Positions 32,942 through 41,846 of a stretch of DNA of 64,000 bases are shown piece after piece. The notes under the pieces were generated by a model. The model had not been told where the DNA came from. It made no database searches and saw only the letters and a program-made list of their open reading frames with translations. The DNA is from Alphaproteobacteria bacterium SO-S41 (GTDB lineage: Bacteria > Pseudomonadota > Alphaproteobacteria > Micropepsales > Micropepsaceae). Every line of letters starts with the position of its first letter. The stretch's first letter is position 1. The stretch lies in contig AP024629.1 of NCBI GenBank assembly GCA_019670725.1, positions 2,356,001-2,420,000 of the forward strand, written 5' to 3'. The position numbers were made by a program, and so were the translations under genes.

Positions 32942-34972
32942 ATGTCGAAATCCATTCTGCTGAGCGGCGTTTCCGCCCTCGTCCTGCTGGCCGCCGGTGC
33001 GGCCTTTGCCTTTGCGCCCCTGCCCGGCGCGACCGCCGCTGCGGCAGCGACCACCGAGGCCGGCGCCGCCCCTGAGGCGGCCGCGGCCGATCCGCTGGCG
33101 CGTCACACCGTTGGGAATCTGGTGATCGAGGGGATTCCGGAAATTCCGGCGGCGGTGAACGAGACGCTGCTGAAGTACCAGAACGCGCGCTCGGCGGGCT
33201 TTTCGGGCTGGACGCCGACCGGCGGGATGCTGATCGCGACGCGGTTCGGCGAGACGGCGCAGGTGCATCGCGTGGACATGCCGATGGGCATGCGGCGGCA
33301 GCTCACTTTCTACGCCGAACCGGTGGGCGGCGGGTCGTATCCCGAGATCGCCAATGCGGGCGGCTTCCTGTTTTCGAAGGATACCGGGGGCGACGAGAAC
33401 TATCAGCTCTACCTGCATCAGGACGCGAGCGGCGAGGATGTGCGGATCAGCGAGCCCGGCACGCGCAGCACGGACGGAACCTGGTCGCATGACGGCAAGC
33501 GGGTCGCCTGGACGGTGTCGAGCCAGGAGAATGCGCTCTATCAGATCTTCGTCGCCGACGTCGCCGATCCCGCCAGCCGCAAGAAGATCTTCGAGCGCGA
33601 AGGCTCGTGGGGACCGTCGGACTGGTCGCCGGATGGGAGCAAGCTGCTGCTTGGGAACTACGTGTCGGCGACCGAGGGCTATATCTACCTGTTGGACGTC
33701 GCGTCAGGCGAGCTGACGCAACTGAACAAGCAGGACGGCCAGAAGATCGCGTATGGCGGCGCCGAGTTCTCGCCGGACGGCACGGCGGTCTATTACACTT
33801 CCGATGAAGGCCGCGAGTTCCAGACGCTGACGCGGATCAATATCGCCGATGGCGCCAAGACGCTGGTCTCGGGCGATGTGGCATGGGACGTGGAGTCGTT
33901 CGATCTGTCGCCGGACGGCAGTCTGATCGTCTTTGCCGTGAACGAGAATGGCGCGAGCCGTGTCTATGTGCGGCGCACCGCAGACGGCACCGATGCCCCT
34001 GCCCCGCAACTGCCGCCCGGCGAAATTGCCGGCATTGAATTCTCGCCCGACGGGACAAAGCTCGGCTTCGGCTTCGCCTCGGCGAAATCGGCGGGTGATG
34101 CGTGGTCGTTCGATCTCGGGACCTCGGAACTGGTGCGCTGGACGGAGAGCGAGATCGGCGGGCTGAATGCCGACAGTTTCGTCGATCCGGTCATGTTCTC
34201 GTACAAGAGCTTCGACGACCGGCCGATCCCGGCCTTCATCTACAAGCCCAAGGGTGCGGGGCCGTTTCCGGTCGTCATCAACATTCATGGTGGTCCGGAA
34301 AGCCAGGAGCGACCGAGCTTTGCGCCGATCTGGCAGTACTGGGTGAACCAGTTGGGCATCGCCGTCATCGTGCCGAATGTGCGCGGATCGTCCGGGTACG
34401 GAAAATCGTATCTGGAGCTCGATAACGGCTTCAAGCGCAAGGACAGCGTGAAAGATATCGGCGCGCTGCTGGATTGGGTCGCCGAGCAGCCGGACCTCGC
34501 GAAGGACAAGGTCATGGTCTATGGCGGGTCCTATGGCGGCTACATGGTCAATGCCTCGATGGTCGATTATTCCGACCGTCTGGCCGGCGGCGTTTCGATC
34601 GTCGGCATTTCGAGCTTCGTGACCTTCCTGGAGAACACGTCCGGCTATCGCCAGGATCTGCGCCGTGTCGAGTACGGTGACGAGCGCAACGCCGAGATGC
34701 GCAAGTTCCAGGAGGACATTGCGCCGATCAACCATGTCGACAAGATCACCAAGCCGATGTTCATCATCCACGGCGCCAACGATCCGCGCGTGCCGGTGAC
34801 GGAGGCTGAGGCGCTGTTCGACGCGGTGAAGAAGAATGGCCAGCATCCCTGGTGGCTGCTCGCGACCGACGAGGGTCACGGCTTCCGCAAGAAGACCAAT
34901 CGTGACTTCATGAACGCCGCGGTGACGCTGTTCTTCGAGGAGCGGCTGCTTGGGAAGGCTATCGGGAACTGA
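32942..34972 (+). CDS. S9-family prolyl oligopeptidase-like serine peptidase, exported
   Basis: 676 residues. A signal peptide (LSGVSALVLLAAGAAFAFA) and an Ala-rich linker precede a beta-propeller of WD-like blades (repeated SPDG motifs such as DWSPDGSKLLLG, EFSPDGTAVYY, DLSPDGSLIVF) and a C-terminal alpha/beta hydrolase. The nucleophile Ser is in GGSYGGYM; NIHGGPESQ is the oxyanion segment, ANDPRVPVTEAE holds the Asp and DEGHGF the His. It is likely a periplasmic dipeptidyl/acylaminoacyl peptidase. The ATG at 32942 is chosen because the signal peptide starts there. Confidence 0.88.
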   Translation: MSKSILLSGVSALVLLAAGAAFAFAPLPGATAAAAATTEAGAAPEAAAADPLARHTVGNLVIEGIPEIPAAVNETLLKYQNARSAGFSGWTPTGGMLIATRFGETAQVHRVDMPMGMRRQLTFYAEPVGGGSYPEIANAGGFLFSKDTGGDENYQLYLHQDASGEDVRISEPGTRSTDGTWSHDGKRVAWTVSSQENALYQIFVADVADPASRKKIFEREGSWGPSDWSPDGSKLLLGNYVSATEGYIYLLDVASGELTQLNKQDGQKIAYGGAEFSPDGTAVYYTSDEGREFQTLTRINIADGAKTLVSGDVAWDVESFDLSPDGSLIVFAVNENGASRVYVRRTADGTDAPAPQLPPGEIAGIEFSPDGTKLGFGFASAKSAGDAWSFDLGTSELVRWTESEIGGLNADSFVDPVMFSYKSFDDRPIPAFIYKPKGAGPFPVVINIHGGPESQERPSFAPIWQYWVNQLGIAVIVPNVRGSSGYGKSYLELDNGFKRKDSVKDIGALLDWVAEQPDLAKDKVMVYGGSYGGYMVNASMVDYSDRLAGGVSIVGISSFVTFLENTSGYRQDLRRVEYGDERNAEMRKFQEDIAPINHVDKITKPMFIIHGANDPRVPVTEAEALFDAVKKNGQHPWWLLATDEGHGFRKKTNRDFMNAAVTLFFEERLLGKAIGN

Positions 34973-35063
34973 CGCGCGCCGGTGTGCGCTTCTGTCGCAA
35001 CTGAAAGTGGCTTTCGCTCCTGCGGCACGCCCATAGATTGTGGGCGCGCATGGGGGATGGCCG

Positions 35064-36653
35064 ATGCCGACATGGCTGATCAACTACCTTCTCCTGGCGC
35101 TCGGCCCGCTTGCTGAGCGCTGGAATTGGCTCCACCGCCAGCTAAACCGGCTGATCATCAACCGCGCGGTCACCGGAGCGCGGACCCGGCCGCATCCGTG
35201 GAGCACAGCGCACGCCTACATCTCGTGGACGTCGCTGACCGATCACGCGTGGAGCGCCCGTCATCTGCCCGAGCATCCTCAGGAGGGCCTGCCGGCCCCG
35301 GCTTTGGTGTCGCGACTCTTCGAGCGAGGCGGGAAGCCGCAAGCGCTGTGCGCCAAGTCGACCTGCCTGTTTCCGGCCTTCGCACAGTACCTCACGGACG
35401 GCTTCATCCGGACGCGGATGCCCAATTCGAGCGCGAACGAGACGGAGGAGGTCCGGAAGCAAAACACGTCCAACCACCAGATCGATCTCTGTCCGCTCTA
35501 TGGCCGCACCAAAGCGCAGACCGATGTGTTGCGGCTGAAAAGTCCGGCACAGCGGGGACGATTGAAGAGTCAGCGCATCAACGGCGAAGACTACGCGCCC
35601 TTTCTCTACGAAGACGACGGCGAGACGGTACGGGCAGAGTTCAAGAACTTCCGCGGCGAGGACATCCTCGATACGCCCCTGGGCGTCGAGCACAAAAAGG
35701 ACCCGGGACTGCGCCGCGCGATCTTCGCCTATGGCGGCGACCGGGCGAATGCGACGCCGCAGGTCTCGATGATCAACACGCTCCTGCTGCGCGAACACAA
35801 CCGCGTCGCGGATGCGCTTGCGGCGGACCATCCGGATTGGGACGACGACCGGGTCTTCGAGACGGCGCGCAACATCCTGATCGTCATCTACATCAAGCTG
35901 GTGATCGAGGAGTACATCAACCACATCATGCCCTTGCCGTTCCGCTTGAGGGCCGAGCCGTCCGTCGCGTGGAATGCGCCGTGGAACAAGCCGAACTGGA
36001 TCACCACCGAATTCAGCCTGCTCTATCGCTGGCACTCGCTGATCCCGGACAAGATGGTCTGGGGCGGCACGGCCTATCCGGTCGGCGCGACGGGCATGGA
36101 CAACCGCATCCTGACCACGATCGGCCTGGCGCAGGCGTTCCAGGACATTGCCGGTCAGCCCGCCGGCAAGCTGGGCGCATTTAACACGGCGGACGATCTC
36201 GTCCAGATGGGGATCGAGGCGCGGGCGATCGATCAGAACCGACGGTGCCGGCTGGCCCCTTACACCGCCTATCGCAGATATCTGGACCTCGCCGTCCCTG
36301 AGCGGTTTGAGGACATCTCAAGCGACCCTGCGGTCGTCCGCTTCCTGAGAGAAACCTATGTTGAGGTCGGCAAGATCGACTTCTATGCGGGGCTGTTCGC
36401 CGAAGACACGGTGAAGAACTCGCCCCTTCCCGAACTCATCCTGCGGTTCGTCGCGGTGGACGCCTTCTCGCAGGCGCTGACCAATCCGCTGCTCTCGGAG
36501 CATGTGTGGAAGGAAGGAAGCACCTTCACGGCCTGGGGCCGGGAGCTGATCGCAGGCACGAATACGATGCGCGATATCCTGGCGCGCAACGTGGCGGCGC
36601 CCCTCGGCGATGCGCGCATCGCGATGACGCGCGCGGACTGGCGGCGGGGGTGA
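35064..36653 (+). CDS. Cyclooxygenase-like haem peroxidase with altered distal site
   Basis: 529-residue member of the animal haem peroxidase (prostaglandin-synthase-like) family. Against mammalian COX (from memory) it matches at SNHQIDLCPLYG, INGEDYAPF, LLREHNRVAD, EFSLLYRWHSLIPD, KIDFYAGLFAED and VDAFSQALTNPLL. Tyr321 and His324 match the radical Tyr385 and proximal His388; Ser469 matches Ser530. In FAQYLTDGF, Gln108 matches Gln203 but Asp112 stands where the distal His207 should be, so normal peroxidase chemistry may be lost. An amphipathic N-terminus (residues 1-33) could anchor it to membranes. The ATG at 35064 has a GGGGGA site 7 bases upstream; the GTG at 35040 is an alternative. Confidence 0.82.
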   Translation: MPTWLINYLLLALGPLAERWNWLHRQLNRLIINRAVTGARTRPHPWSTAHAYISWTSLTDHAWSARHLPEHPQEGLPAPALVSRLFERGGKPQALCAKSTCLFPAFAQYLTDGFIRTRMPNSSANETEEVRKQNTSNHQIDLCPLYGRTKAQTDVLRLKSPAQRGRLKSQRINGEDYAPFLYEDDGETVRAEFKNFRGEDILDTPLGVEHKKDPGLRRAIFAYGGDRANATPQVSMINTLLLREHNRVADALAADHPDWDDDRVFETARNILIVIYIKLVIEEYINHIMPLPFRLRAEPSVAWNAPWNKPNWITTEFSLLYRWHSLIPDKMVWGGTAYPVGATGMDNRILTTIGLAQAFQDIAGQPAGKLGAFNTADDLVQMGIEARAIDQNRRCRLAPYTAYRRYLDLAVPERFEDISSDPAVVRFLRETYVEVGKIDFYAGLFAEDTVKNSPLPELILRFVAVDAFSQALTNPLLSEHVWKEGSTFTAWGRELIAGTNTMRDILARNVAAPLGDARIAMTRADWRRG

Positions 36654-36665
36654 GCCTTGGCCGAC

Positions 36666-37463
36666 CTAGGCCGCTTCGCTCATCACGATCGACGTCATGG
36701 AGATCGCGGCAAAGACGGTGTCGTTGAAGAAGCGGATCGTGTCGCCGGGGCGGCGCAGCGCGAGGACATAGAGCAGCGGCAGATAGTGCTCGGCCGAATT
36801 GATGGAGGCCGCGGCTTCCGGGCCGAGGCTTTCATAGCCGGCGAGCGCGGCGTCGTTGCCTTCCAGGATCAGCGCCTTGGCGCGGTCGTTGAAGGCGACG
36901 GCCCAAGCAGGCGTCTCGGCGCGGCGGAAATCGACGCGCAGATTGTGGACGATGTCGCCGCTGCCGATGATGAGCACGCCCTCGTCGCGGAGGGGCGCGA
37001 GCGCCTTGCCGAGTTCCAGATGCTGGTCGGGCGTCAGGCTGCGGTCGAGGCTGAGCTGGACGATGGGGATGTCGGCGGCGGGGTACATCGGGCGCAGGAC
37101 GCTCCAGACGCCGTGGTCGAAGCCCCTGCCCTCGTCGAGCCTAAGGCGGGTGGGTTTGACGCTTGAGGTGCCGAGGAGCGTCTGGGCGCGTTCTGCCAGC
37201 CAGCGGGCGCCAGGCGCGTTGTAGCGGACGTCGAACAGCGCCTTGGGGAAGCCGTAGAAGTCGTGGATGGTCTCAGGCGCCTCGCTGCCGGTGAGGAAGA
37301 CGCCTTCGGTCTCCCAATGGGCGGAGACGATGAGGATGGCGCGGGGGCGCGGCAGCTCGCGGCCGATGGCGGCCCAGCCGCGGCTGAAGGCGTTGTCCTC
37401 GATGGCGTTCATGGGCGAGCCATGGCCGAGGAAGAGAACAGGCATGGATATGGCGTCGGGCAT
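36666..37463 (-). CDS. LigB-type extradiol dioxygenase (4,5-DOPA dioxygenase/YgiD-like)
   Basis: 265-residue non-haem metal dioxygenase of the DODA/LigB fold, ring-opening catechol-like substrates. Metal ligands are suggested by LFLGHGSPMNAI (His) and VSAHWETEGV (His); the later GRGFDHGVWSVL and GSGDIVHNLR supply further conserved His. The length matches E. coli YgiD. A start at ATG 37463 or ATG 37445 (MPVLFLGHG) is possible. A GC-rich double hairpin sits just upstream and covers the AAGGGGG ribosome site. The physiological substrate is unknown. Confidence 0.86.
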   Translation of the reverse strand: MPDAISMPVLFLGHGSPMNAIEDNAFSRGWAAIGRELPRPRAILIVSAHWETEGVFLTGSEAPETIHDFYGFPKALFDVRYNAPGARWLAERAQTLLGTSSVKPTRLRLDEGRGFDHGVWSVLRPMYPAADIPIVQLSLDRSLTPDQHLELGKALAPLRDEGVLIIGSGDIVHNLRVDFRRAETPAWAVAFNDRAKALILEGNDAALAGYESLGPEAAASINSAEHYLPLLYVLALRRPGDTIRFFNDTVFAAISMTSIVMSEAA

Positions 37464-37466
37464 AAC

Positions 37467-37515
37467 GTGCCCCCTTCGCCCCTGCGGGGCACTTCCCCCG
37501 TAAGCACGGGGGAAG
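37467..37515. repeat. Adjacent GC-rich inverted repeats upstream of the dioxygenase
   Basis: GTGCCCC (37467-37473) pairs with GGGGCAC (37486-37492). Next to it CTTCCCCCGT (37492-37501) pairs perfectly with ACGGGGGAAG (37506-37515). No T-tract follows on either strand, so it is not a classical terminator. It lies between the HMA gene stop and the dioxygenase start and could hide the dioxygenase ribosome site. Confidence 0.6.
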
Positions 37516-37526
37516 ATGAGTGCGAA

Positions 37527-37736
37527 CTAGGCGGCGGCCTGGAAGCCGGCGCGGGTGATGGTTTCGGCGATGGCCGCGGGGGTCACGACGCCGTCGTCAT
37601 AGACGACGGTTGCGTTGTTCGCGGCGAGGTCGGCCTTCACCGAGGTGACGCCGGGGAGGTGGCCGACGGCGCGTTCGACGGCCTTGACGCAGCCGCCGCA
37701 GTCCATGCCGGCGACGGGAATGACGAGTTCGGCCAT
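37527..37736 (-). CDS. Heavy-metal-associated (HMA) domain protein, CopZ-like
   Basis: 69 residues forming a single ferredoxin-like HMA fold. The metal motif is GMDCGGCVKAVE (CxxC, Cys13 and Cys16), followed by the standard GVTSVKADLAANNATVVYDD strand. Such proteins carry Cu(I) or Zn/Hg between transporters and other proteins. The two CxxC cysteines and the Met before them fit a copper chaperone. No P-type ATPase is in the window, so its partner must lie elsewhere. Confidence 0.87.
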   Translation of the reverse strand: MAELVIPVAGMDCGGCVKAVERAVGHLPGVTSVKADLAANNATVVYDDGVVTPAAIAETITRAGFQAAA

Positions 37737-37841
37737 GGGAGGCTCCTTCGGGTTTCGTAACTGACGATGTGGCGAACCAGGGCCGCAGCGTCAAGGTGCG
37801 GTGGGGAGACGGAGTGTTTCCGAAAGCGTGCAGCTCGGCCT

Positions 37842-38597
37842 CTAGCCCTCTTCGTCCGGGCGTTCCTCGTAGCGTTCGAAGATGAACTCCAGCGCGGTCA
37901 GGTTCATGCCGTGTTTGACGTAGTTGTACGGCGTCAGGTTGACGGCCTTGATGATCCGGCGGGCGACTTCGGTGCCCTCGCCGCTGGCGGCCGGGACGAG
38001 GTCGAAGTCGAGGACGTCGATGCAGGCGAGGTCCTGCTCGAAGGTCTGGACGGCGCCGAGGCCGTTGCCGGTCATCCAGCTCAGGATGATGCGGTTGATA
38101 AACTCGTGGGCGACGACGAGCGCGGTCGACCAGCTAGGCCGGGCCAGCAGGCGCAGGATGCCGCGTTCGGCGCGGGCGAGCGCTTCGGTGAAGACCTCGC
38201 CCCCTTCAAACATGCGGGCTTCGGGCTGGGCGGCGGAGTCGAACTGGAACGCCATCAGGGCGGCGAGTTCGCGACGGCTCTTGGCGCCCTGCATCCGGCC
38301 GGTGTGGAGTTCGACGAGGTCGGTATCGTGCTCGTGCGGCGGGTGGGCATGCTCATTCGCCGCAAGGACGTGATCGAGCGTGTCGTGGGTGCGCGGGTAC
38401 CCGGACGAAATCGCGACGTCGAATACGACGTGAGCCAGCGCCGCGCCGGCCGCTTTGGCCTGGTCGCGGCCGAGCCTCGTCAGCGGCACAGACTTCGTGT
38501 CTCCGGTGGCGGCGACACGCGGGTGCAGATAATCGACATGGCCGTGGCGCATCAGATAGATGCGCCGCCGGCCCGTCGTGCCCGGAAGAGCGGACAT
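37842..38597 (-). CDS. Histidine phosphatase family protein
   Basis: 251 residues of the phosphoglycerate-mutase-like phosphatase fold. The catalytic RHG motif is in IYLMRHGHVDYLHP (His18), and a second His is in STALVVAHEFINR. It has an acidic His-rich segment in the middle (LAANEHAHPPHEHDTD). It probably hydrolyses a small phosphate ester; the true substrate is unknown. It ends five bases after the CoA-transferase stop in the same direction, so the two may be cotranscribed. Confidence 0.85.
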   Translation of the reverse strand: MSALPGTTGRRRIYLMRHGHVDYLHPRVAATGDTKSVPLTRLGRDQAKAAGAALAHVVFDVAISSGYPRTHDTLDHVLAANEHAHPPHEHDTDLVELHTGRMQGAKSRRELAALMAFQFDSAAQPEARMFEGGEVFTEALARAERGILRLLARPSWSTALVVAHEFINRIILSWMTGNGLGAVQTFEQDLACIDVLDFDLVPAASGEGTEVARRIIKAVNLTPYNYVKHGMNLTALEFIFERYEERPDEEG

Positions 38598-38602
38598 GAA
38601 GG

Positions 38603-39730
38603 CTAGAGCGCGCCGCTCTTCTGCAGCGACGCGACCTCGTCGGCCGAGAAGCCCCAGTCCTTGAGGGCCGCCTCGTTATGCTCGCCGCCTGCGGGGATGC
38701 CACCAGCAACCTTCGACACGGTACGGCTGAAGCGCGGTGCGGGGGCCGGCTGGACGACGCCGTCGATGGTGAGGAAGGTATCGCGCGACTTGTTGTGGGC
38801 GTGGTTCGGCGCCTCGTCGAGCGAGAGGATCGGCGCGTAGCAGACATCGGTGCCGAGCATCAGCGCGTCCCATTCGTCACGCGTCTTGGTCTTGATGACG
38901 GCCGCGAGCTTCGTCTTCAGCGATGGCCACTTGGACTTGTCGTGCTGGTGGTCGAATTCGGGATCCGTGAGACCCGCCTTCTCGCGCAGCAGGGCGTAGA
39001 ACTGCGGCTCGATAGAGCCGAGGCCGACATACTTGCCGTCGGAGGTTTCATAGGTGTCGTAGAACGGAGCGCCGCCGTCGAGCATGTTGTCGTAGCGCTT
39101 CTCGCTCCAGACGCCCGAGGCGCGCATCGAATAGAACATGGTCATCAGCGAGGCGGCGCCGTCGGACATCGCGACGTCGATGACCTGGCCCTTGCCGGAC
39201 TTGCCCGCTTCGACCAGCGCCGCGCAGACGCCCATCGCGAGATAGAGCGCGCCGCCGCCGAAATCGCCGACCAGATTCAGTGGGATGGGCGGCTTCTCGC
39301 CCTGCTTGCCCATGGAGCCGACCGCGCCGGTGATGGAGATGTAGTTGAGGTCATGGCCGGCGGCCTGGGCCAGCGTGCCGGTCTGGCCCCAGCCGGTCAT
39401 ACGGCCATAGACGAGCTTCGGGTTGCGCTTCAGCACGACATCTGGGCCGAGGCCGAGGCGTTCCATGACGCCCGGGCGGAAGCCCTCGATCAGCGCGTCG
39501 GCGCCGTCCAGCAGCTTCAGCACGGCTTCGATGGCGGCGGGGTTCTTGAGGTCGAAGGCGACCGAGCGCTTGCCGCGCGAGGCGACGTCGGTCTTCGCGC
39601 CGCCTTTGGTGCCCTTGCGGTCAACGCGGACGAGATCGGCGCCCATGTCGGCGAACAGCATGCCGCAGAACGGTCCGGGGCCGATGCCGGCGAATTCGAC
39701 GATTTTGACGCCTGTCAGGGGGCCGCTCAT
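38603..39730 (-). CDS. CaiB/BaiF CoA-transferase family, alpha-methylacyl-CoA racemase-like
   Basis: 375 residues of the family III CoA-transferase fold. The N-terminus ([31 protein letters not shown]) is characteristic of AMACR-type enzymes. The catalytic pair of racemases fits His in [13 protein letters not shown] and Asp in [15 protein letters not shown]. The usual product is an epimerised 2-methylacyl-CoA, in the breakdown of branched or sterol side-chain acids. The ATG at 39730 is the only strong start. It probably precedes the phosphatase gene in the same transcript. Confidence 0.88.
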   Translation of the reverse strand: MSGPLTGVKIVEFAGIGPGPFCGMLFADMGADLVRVDRKGTKGGAKTDVASRGKRSVAFDLKNPAAIEAVLKLLDGADALIEGFRPGVMERLGLGPDVVLKRNPKLVYGRMTGWGQTGTLAQAAGHDLNYISITGAVGSMGKQGEKPPIPLNLVGDFGGGALYLAMGVCAALVEAGKSGKGQVIDVAMSDGAASLMTMFYSMRASGVWSEKRYDNMLDGGAPFYDTYETSDGKYVGLGSIEPQFYALLREKAGLTDPEFDHQHDKSKWPSLKTKLAAVIKTKTRDEWDALMLGTDVCYAPILSLDEAPNHAHNKSRDTFLTIDGVVQPAPAPRFSRTVSKVAGGIPAGGEHNEAALKDWGFSADEVASLQKSGAL

Positions 39731-39824
39731 GGAAGTTCCTCCGTAAAAGTCTTGTTTAACGCGTTTGCCGCTAGATTGGGTTTAGCGGGCCGTATCAGCG
39801 GCGTCCACAAAGCGGGGTTGCCCC

Positions 39825-40265
39825 TTGCGTAAGCTTGTTCTGGCCGGGGTCCTGGCGCTTGGCGGCTGCACCACGGCGTTCAACGAGATCGACGAAGGCA
39901 CGCGCGTGGTGCCGCTGGTTTCGGCCCAGCCATCTAAGCCCAATGCGATCCGCCCCGGCTATGCGCCTCTTATGACGATCGACCAACTTTATGCCTGGTG
40001 CGAGTACGACACGCTGAAGCTCCAGGTGACGGCGACGGCCATGTCGGGCGGCTGGCGCGATGCGCGGCTGAACCGGATCACCACGCAGAGCGATGCGCTG
40101 ACCTATGAAGCCGTAGCGGTGCGGCCGAAGGGATCGGTCTCGCAGACGCTGCAGCGCTTTACGATGACCTATCAGGACCCGATGACGCGCGGCGTGGCGC
40201 GCGTGCGCGTGGTCGGCCAGTCCAACGAGATGTCGGCGACCATCTTCATCGGCAAGGGCTGCTAG
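39825..40265 (+). CDS. Hypothetical lipoprotein
   Basis: 146 residues. The N-terminus RKLVLAGVLALGGC is a lipoprotein signal with Cys15 as the lipidated residue. The mature part (about 130 residues) has a mixed beta pattern with YAWCEYDTLKLQVTAT and a C-terminal GKGC. No known family is recognised. The start is TTG at 39825. It ends overlapping the convergent acyltransferase stop by four bases. It is probably attached to an inner or outer membrane leaflet. Confidence 0.7.
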   Translation: MRKLVLAGVLALGGCTTAFNEIDEGTRVVPLVSAQPSKPNAIRPGYAPLMTIDQLYAWCEYDTLKLQVTATAMSGGWRDARLNRITTQSDALTYEAVAVRPKGSVSQTLQRFTMTYQDPMTRGVARVRVVGQSNEMSATIFIGKGC

Positions 40266-40981
40266 TCGCCCTTGCGGGGGAAGAGCAGCGTACGCCAGTA
40301 GCCGAGCAGTGTGTTCGGTTTCGAGATCGCGCGGTCGAGGCGGTCGAGATTGGTCAGCGCCCCAAGATCGGCAAAGAAATCGGCGCGGGTGCGCATGGGC
40401 TGCGTTGGGTCTAACTCGCGCACGACGCCGCAGGGATTGCCGGCGGCGATGACATTGTCGGGAATGTCGCGGGTAACGACGCTGCCCGCGCCGACGATGG
40501 AATTGCGCCCGATGGTGACGCCCTTCCCGACGATCGCGCCAAGACCGAGCCAGGCGTTCTCCTTGATCGTGATGGGCTTGGCCTGCCCCGCCTCAGACGT
40601 GCGATCATAAATGCCGTGCCAGTCGCTGTCTGAAATGTAGACGTCGCTGGCGATCATGACGTTCGAGGCGATCTCGATGCCGAAGGACGAGATGATGCGG
40701 ACGCCGGGGCTGACCAGGACATGGTCGCCGAGCGTGATGCGCCCCACCCGCTCGCCGGCGAACCAGACGCAGAGCCGGGTGGCGCGGGTCGTCTCCGCAT
40801 TGATGTGGCAGGTGCGCCCGACCTTGATGTTCGGGCCGATGATCTCGATCTGACGGGGGTTGATGAAGGCGGTGCCCTCGCCGATCGCGTCGAACTGGGG
40901 ATGCAGCCATTTGCGCGCCCAGGCGGTGGAGCGTCGGGCGTGAAGCTGCTTCAGCCAGTACGGACGATGGTCACGCCGCAT
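40262..40981 (-). CDS. Hexapeptide-repeat acyltransferase
   Basis: 239 residues of the left-handed beta-helix (LbH) acetyltransferase fold. Hexapeptide runs are clear (ITLGDHVLVSPGVRI, ASNVMIASDVYIS, ENAWLGLGAIVGKGVTIG, NSIVGAGSVVTRDIPDN). The acceptor-binding HG is seen in DSDWHGIYDR. An N-terminal helical part (WLKQLHARRSTAWARKW) precedes the helix. It probably O-acetylates a sugar or lipid acceptor. The start at 40981 lies one base after the SDR gene stop, so it is the second gene of a two-gene unit. Confidence 0.85.
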   Translation of the reverse strand: MRRDHRPYWLKQLHARRSTAWARKWLHPQFDAIGEGTAFINPRQIEIIGPNIKVGRTCHINAETTRATRLCVWFAGERVGRITLGDHVLVSPGVRIISSFGIEIASNVMIASDVYISDSDWHGIYDRTSEAGQAKPITIKENAWLGLGAIVGKGVTIGRNSIVGAGSVVTRDIPDNVIAAGNPCGVVRELDPTQPMRTRADFFADLGALTNLDRLDRAISKPNTLLGYWRTLLFPRKGD

Positions 40982-40982
40982 G

Positions 40983-41747
40983 TCAGGCGTATTGGCCGTC
41001 GTCGACGACGAGGAGCGAGCCGGTGATGCCCTTGACCGTGTCGGAGCTGAACAGGAGCACCGCGCCGTCGAGGTCACTTTCGACGCCGAGGCGGCGGCGG
41101 GGATAGCTCATGACCTGCTTGCGGCCACCTTCGGTCGCGAACCATTCCGCGTTCAGTTCGGTTTCGATGAAGCCGGGGCAGATCGCGTTGACGGCGATGT
41201 CGTGCCGCGCCCATTCGCGCGCCATGGTGCGGGTCATGATCGCGACCGCGGCCTTGGACATGTTGTAGGCGACCGCGCCGGGCAGCGTTTCGAACGCCAT
41301 GACCGAGGCGATGTTGACGATGCGGCCCTTCACCTGGCCGGCGATCATCCGCTTGCCGGCCTGCTGGGCCATCAGGAAGGCGCCCTTGGCGTTAGTGTCC
41401 ATGACGCGGTCGTATTCGGTTTCGCTGAACTCGGTGGTGCGGCCTTCGGTGCTCATGCCGGCATTGTTGATGAGCACGTCCACCGGGCCGAGCGCGGCCT
41501 CGGTCGCTTCAAAGGCATCGACGACCGAGCGGACATTGGTGACGTCGAGGGCGATGGAGATCGCCTTGCCGCCCTCGGCCTCGATCTCCTTCTCGATCGC
41601 CCTGAGGCGGTCGGTACGGCGGGCGGCCAGGGCGATCGAGGCGCCTGCCTTGGACAGCAGCTTGGCGAAGTGCAGGCCAAGGCCGCTGGAGGCGCCGGTC
41701 ACAAGCGCGACCTTGCCGTCGAGGCGGAAGCTGGGAAGGTCGGTCAT
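40983..41747 (-). CDS. Short-chain dehydrogenase/reductase
   Basis: 254-residue Rossmann-fold SDR of classical type. The NAD(P)-binding motif is ALVTGASSGLGLHFA, the NNAG motif is in VLINNAGMS, and the catalytic Tyr-Lys is YNMSKAAVAI, with Ser in VNIASVMAFE. The substrate is unknown; related enzymes reduce 3-oxo or keto groups. The true start is the ATG at 41747 (MTDLPSFRLDGK). A much longer in-frame reading beginning at 42650 would run through the antisense of the DsbA-like gene and is not real. Confidence 0.88.
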   Translation of the reverse strand: MTDLPSFRLDGKVALVTGASSGLGLHFAKLLSKAGASIALAARRTDRLRAIEKEIEAEGGKAISIALDVTNVRSVVDAFEATEAALGPVDVLINNAGMSTEGRTTEFSETEYDRVMDTNAKGAFLMAQQAGKRMIAGQVKGRIVNIASVMAFETLPGAVAYNMSKAAVAIMTRTMAREWARHDIAVNAICPGFIETELNAEWFATEGGRKQVMSYPRRRLGVESDLDGAVLLFSSDTVKGITGSLLVVDDGQYA

Positions 41748-41846
41748 GGTGCGCTCCGTTTGCTGTGCGGACGGGACCGTTAAGGCTGATCGCCGGGCGG
41801 GGCAAGGCGGCTTTGCGGGCGGCGGCGGCGGCGCTAAAGTGGCGCC

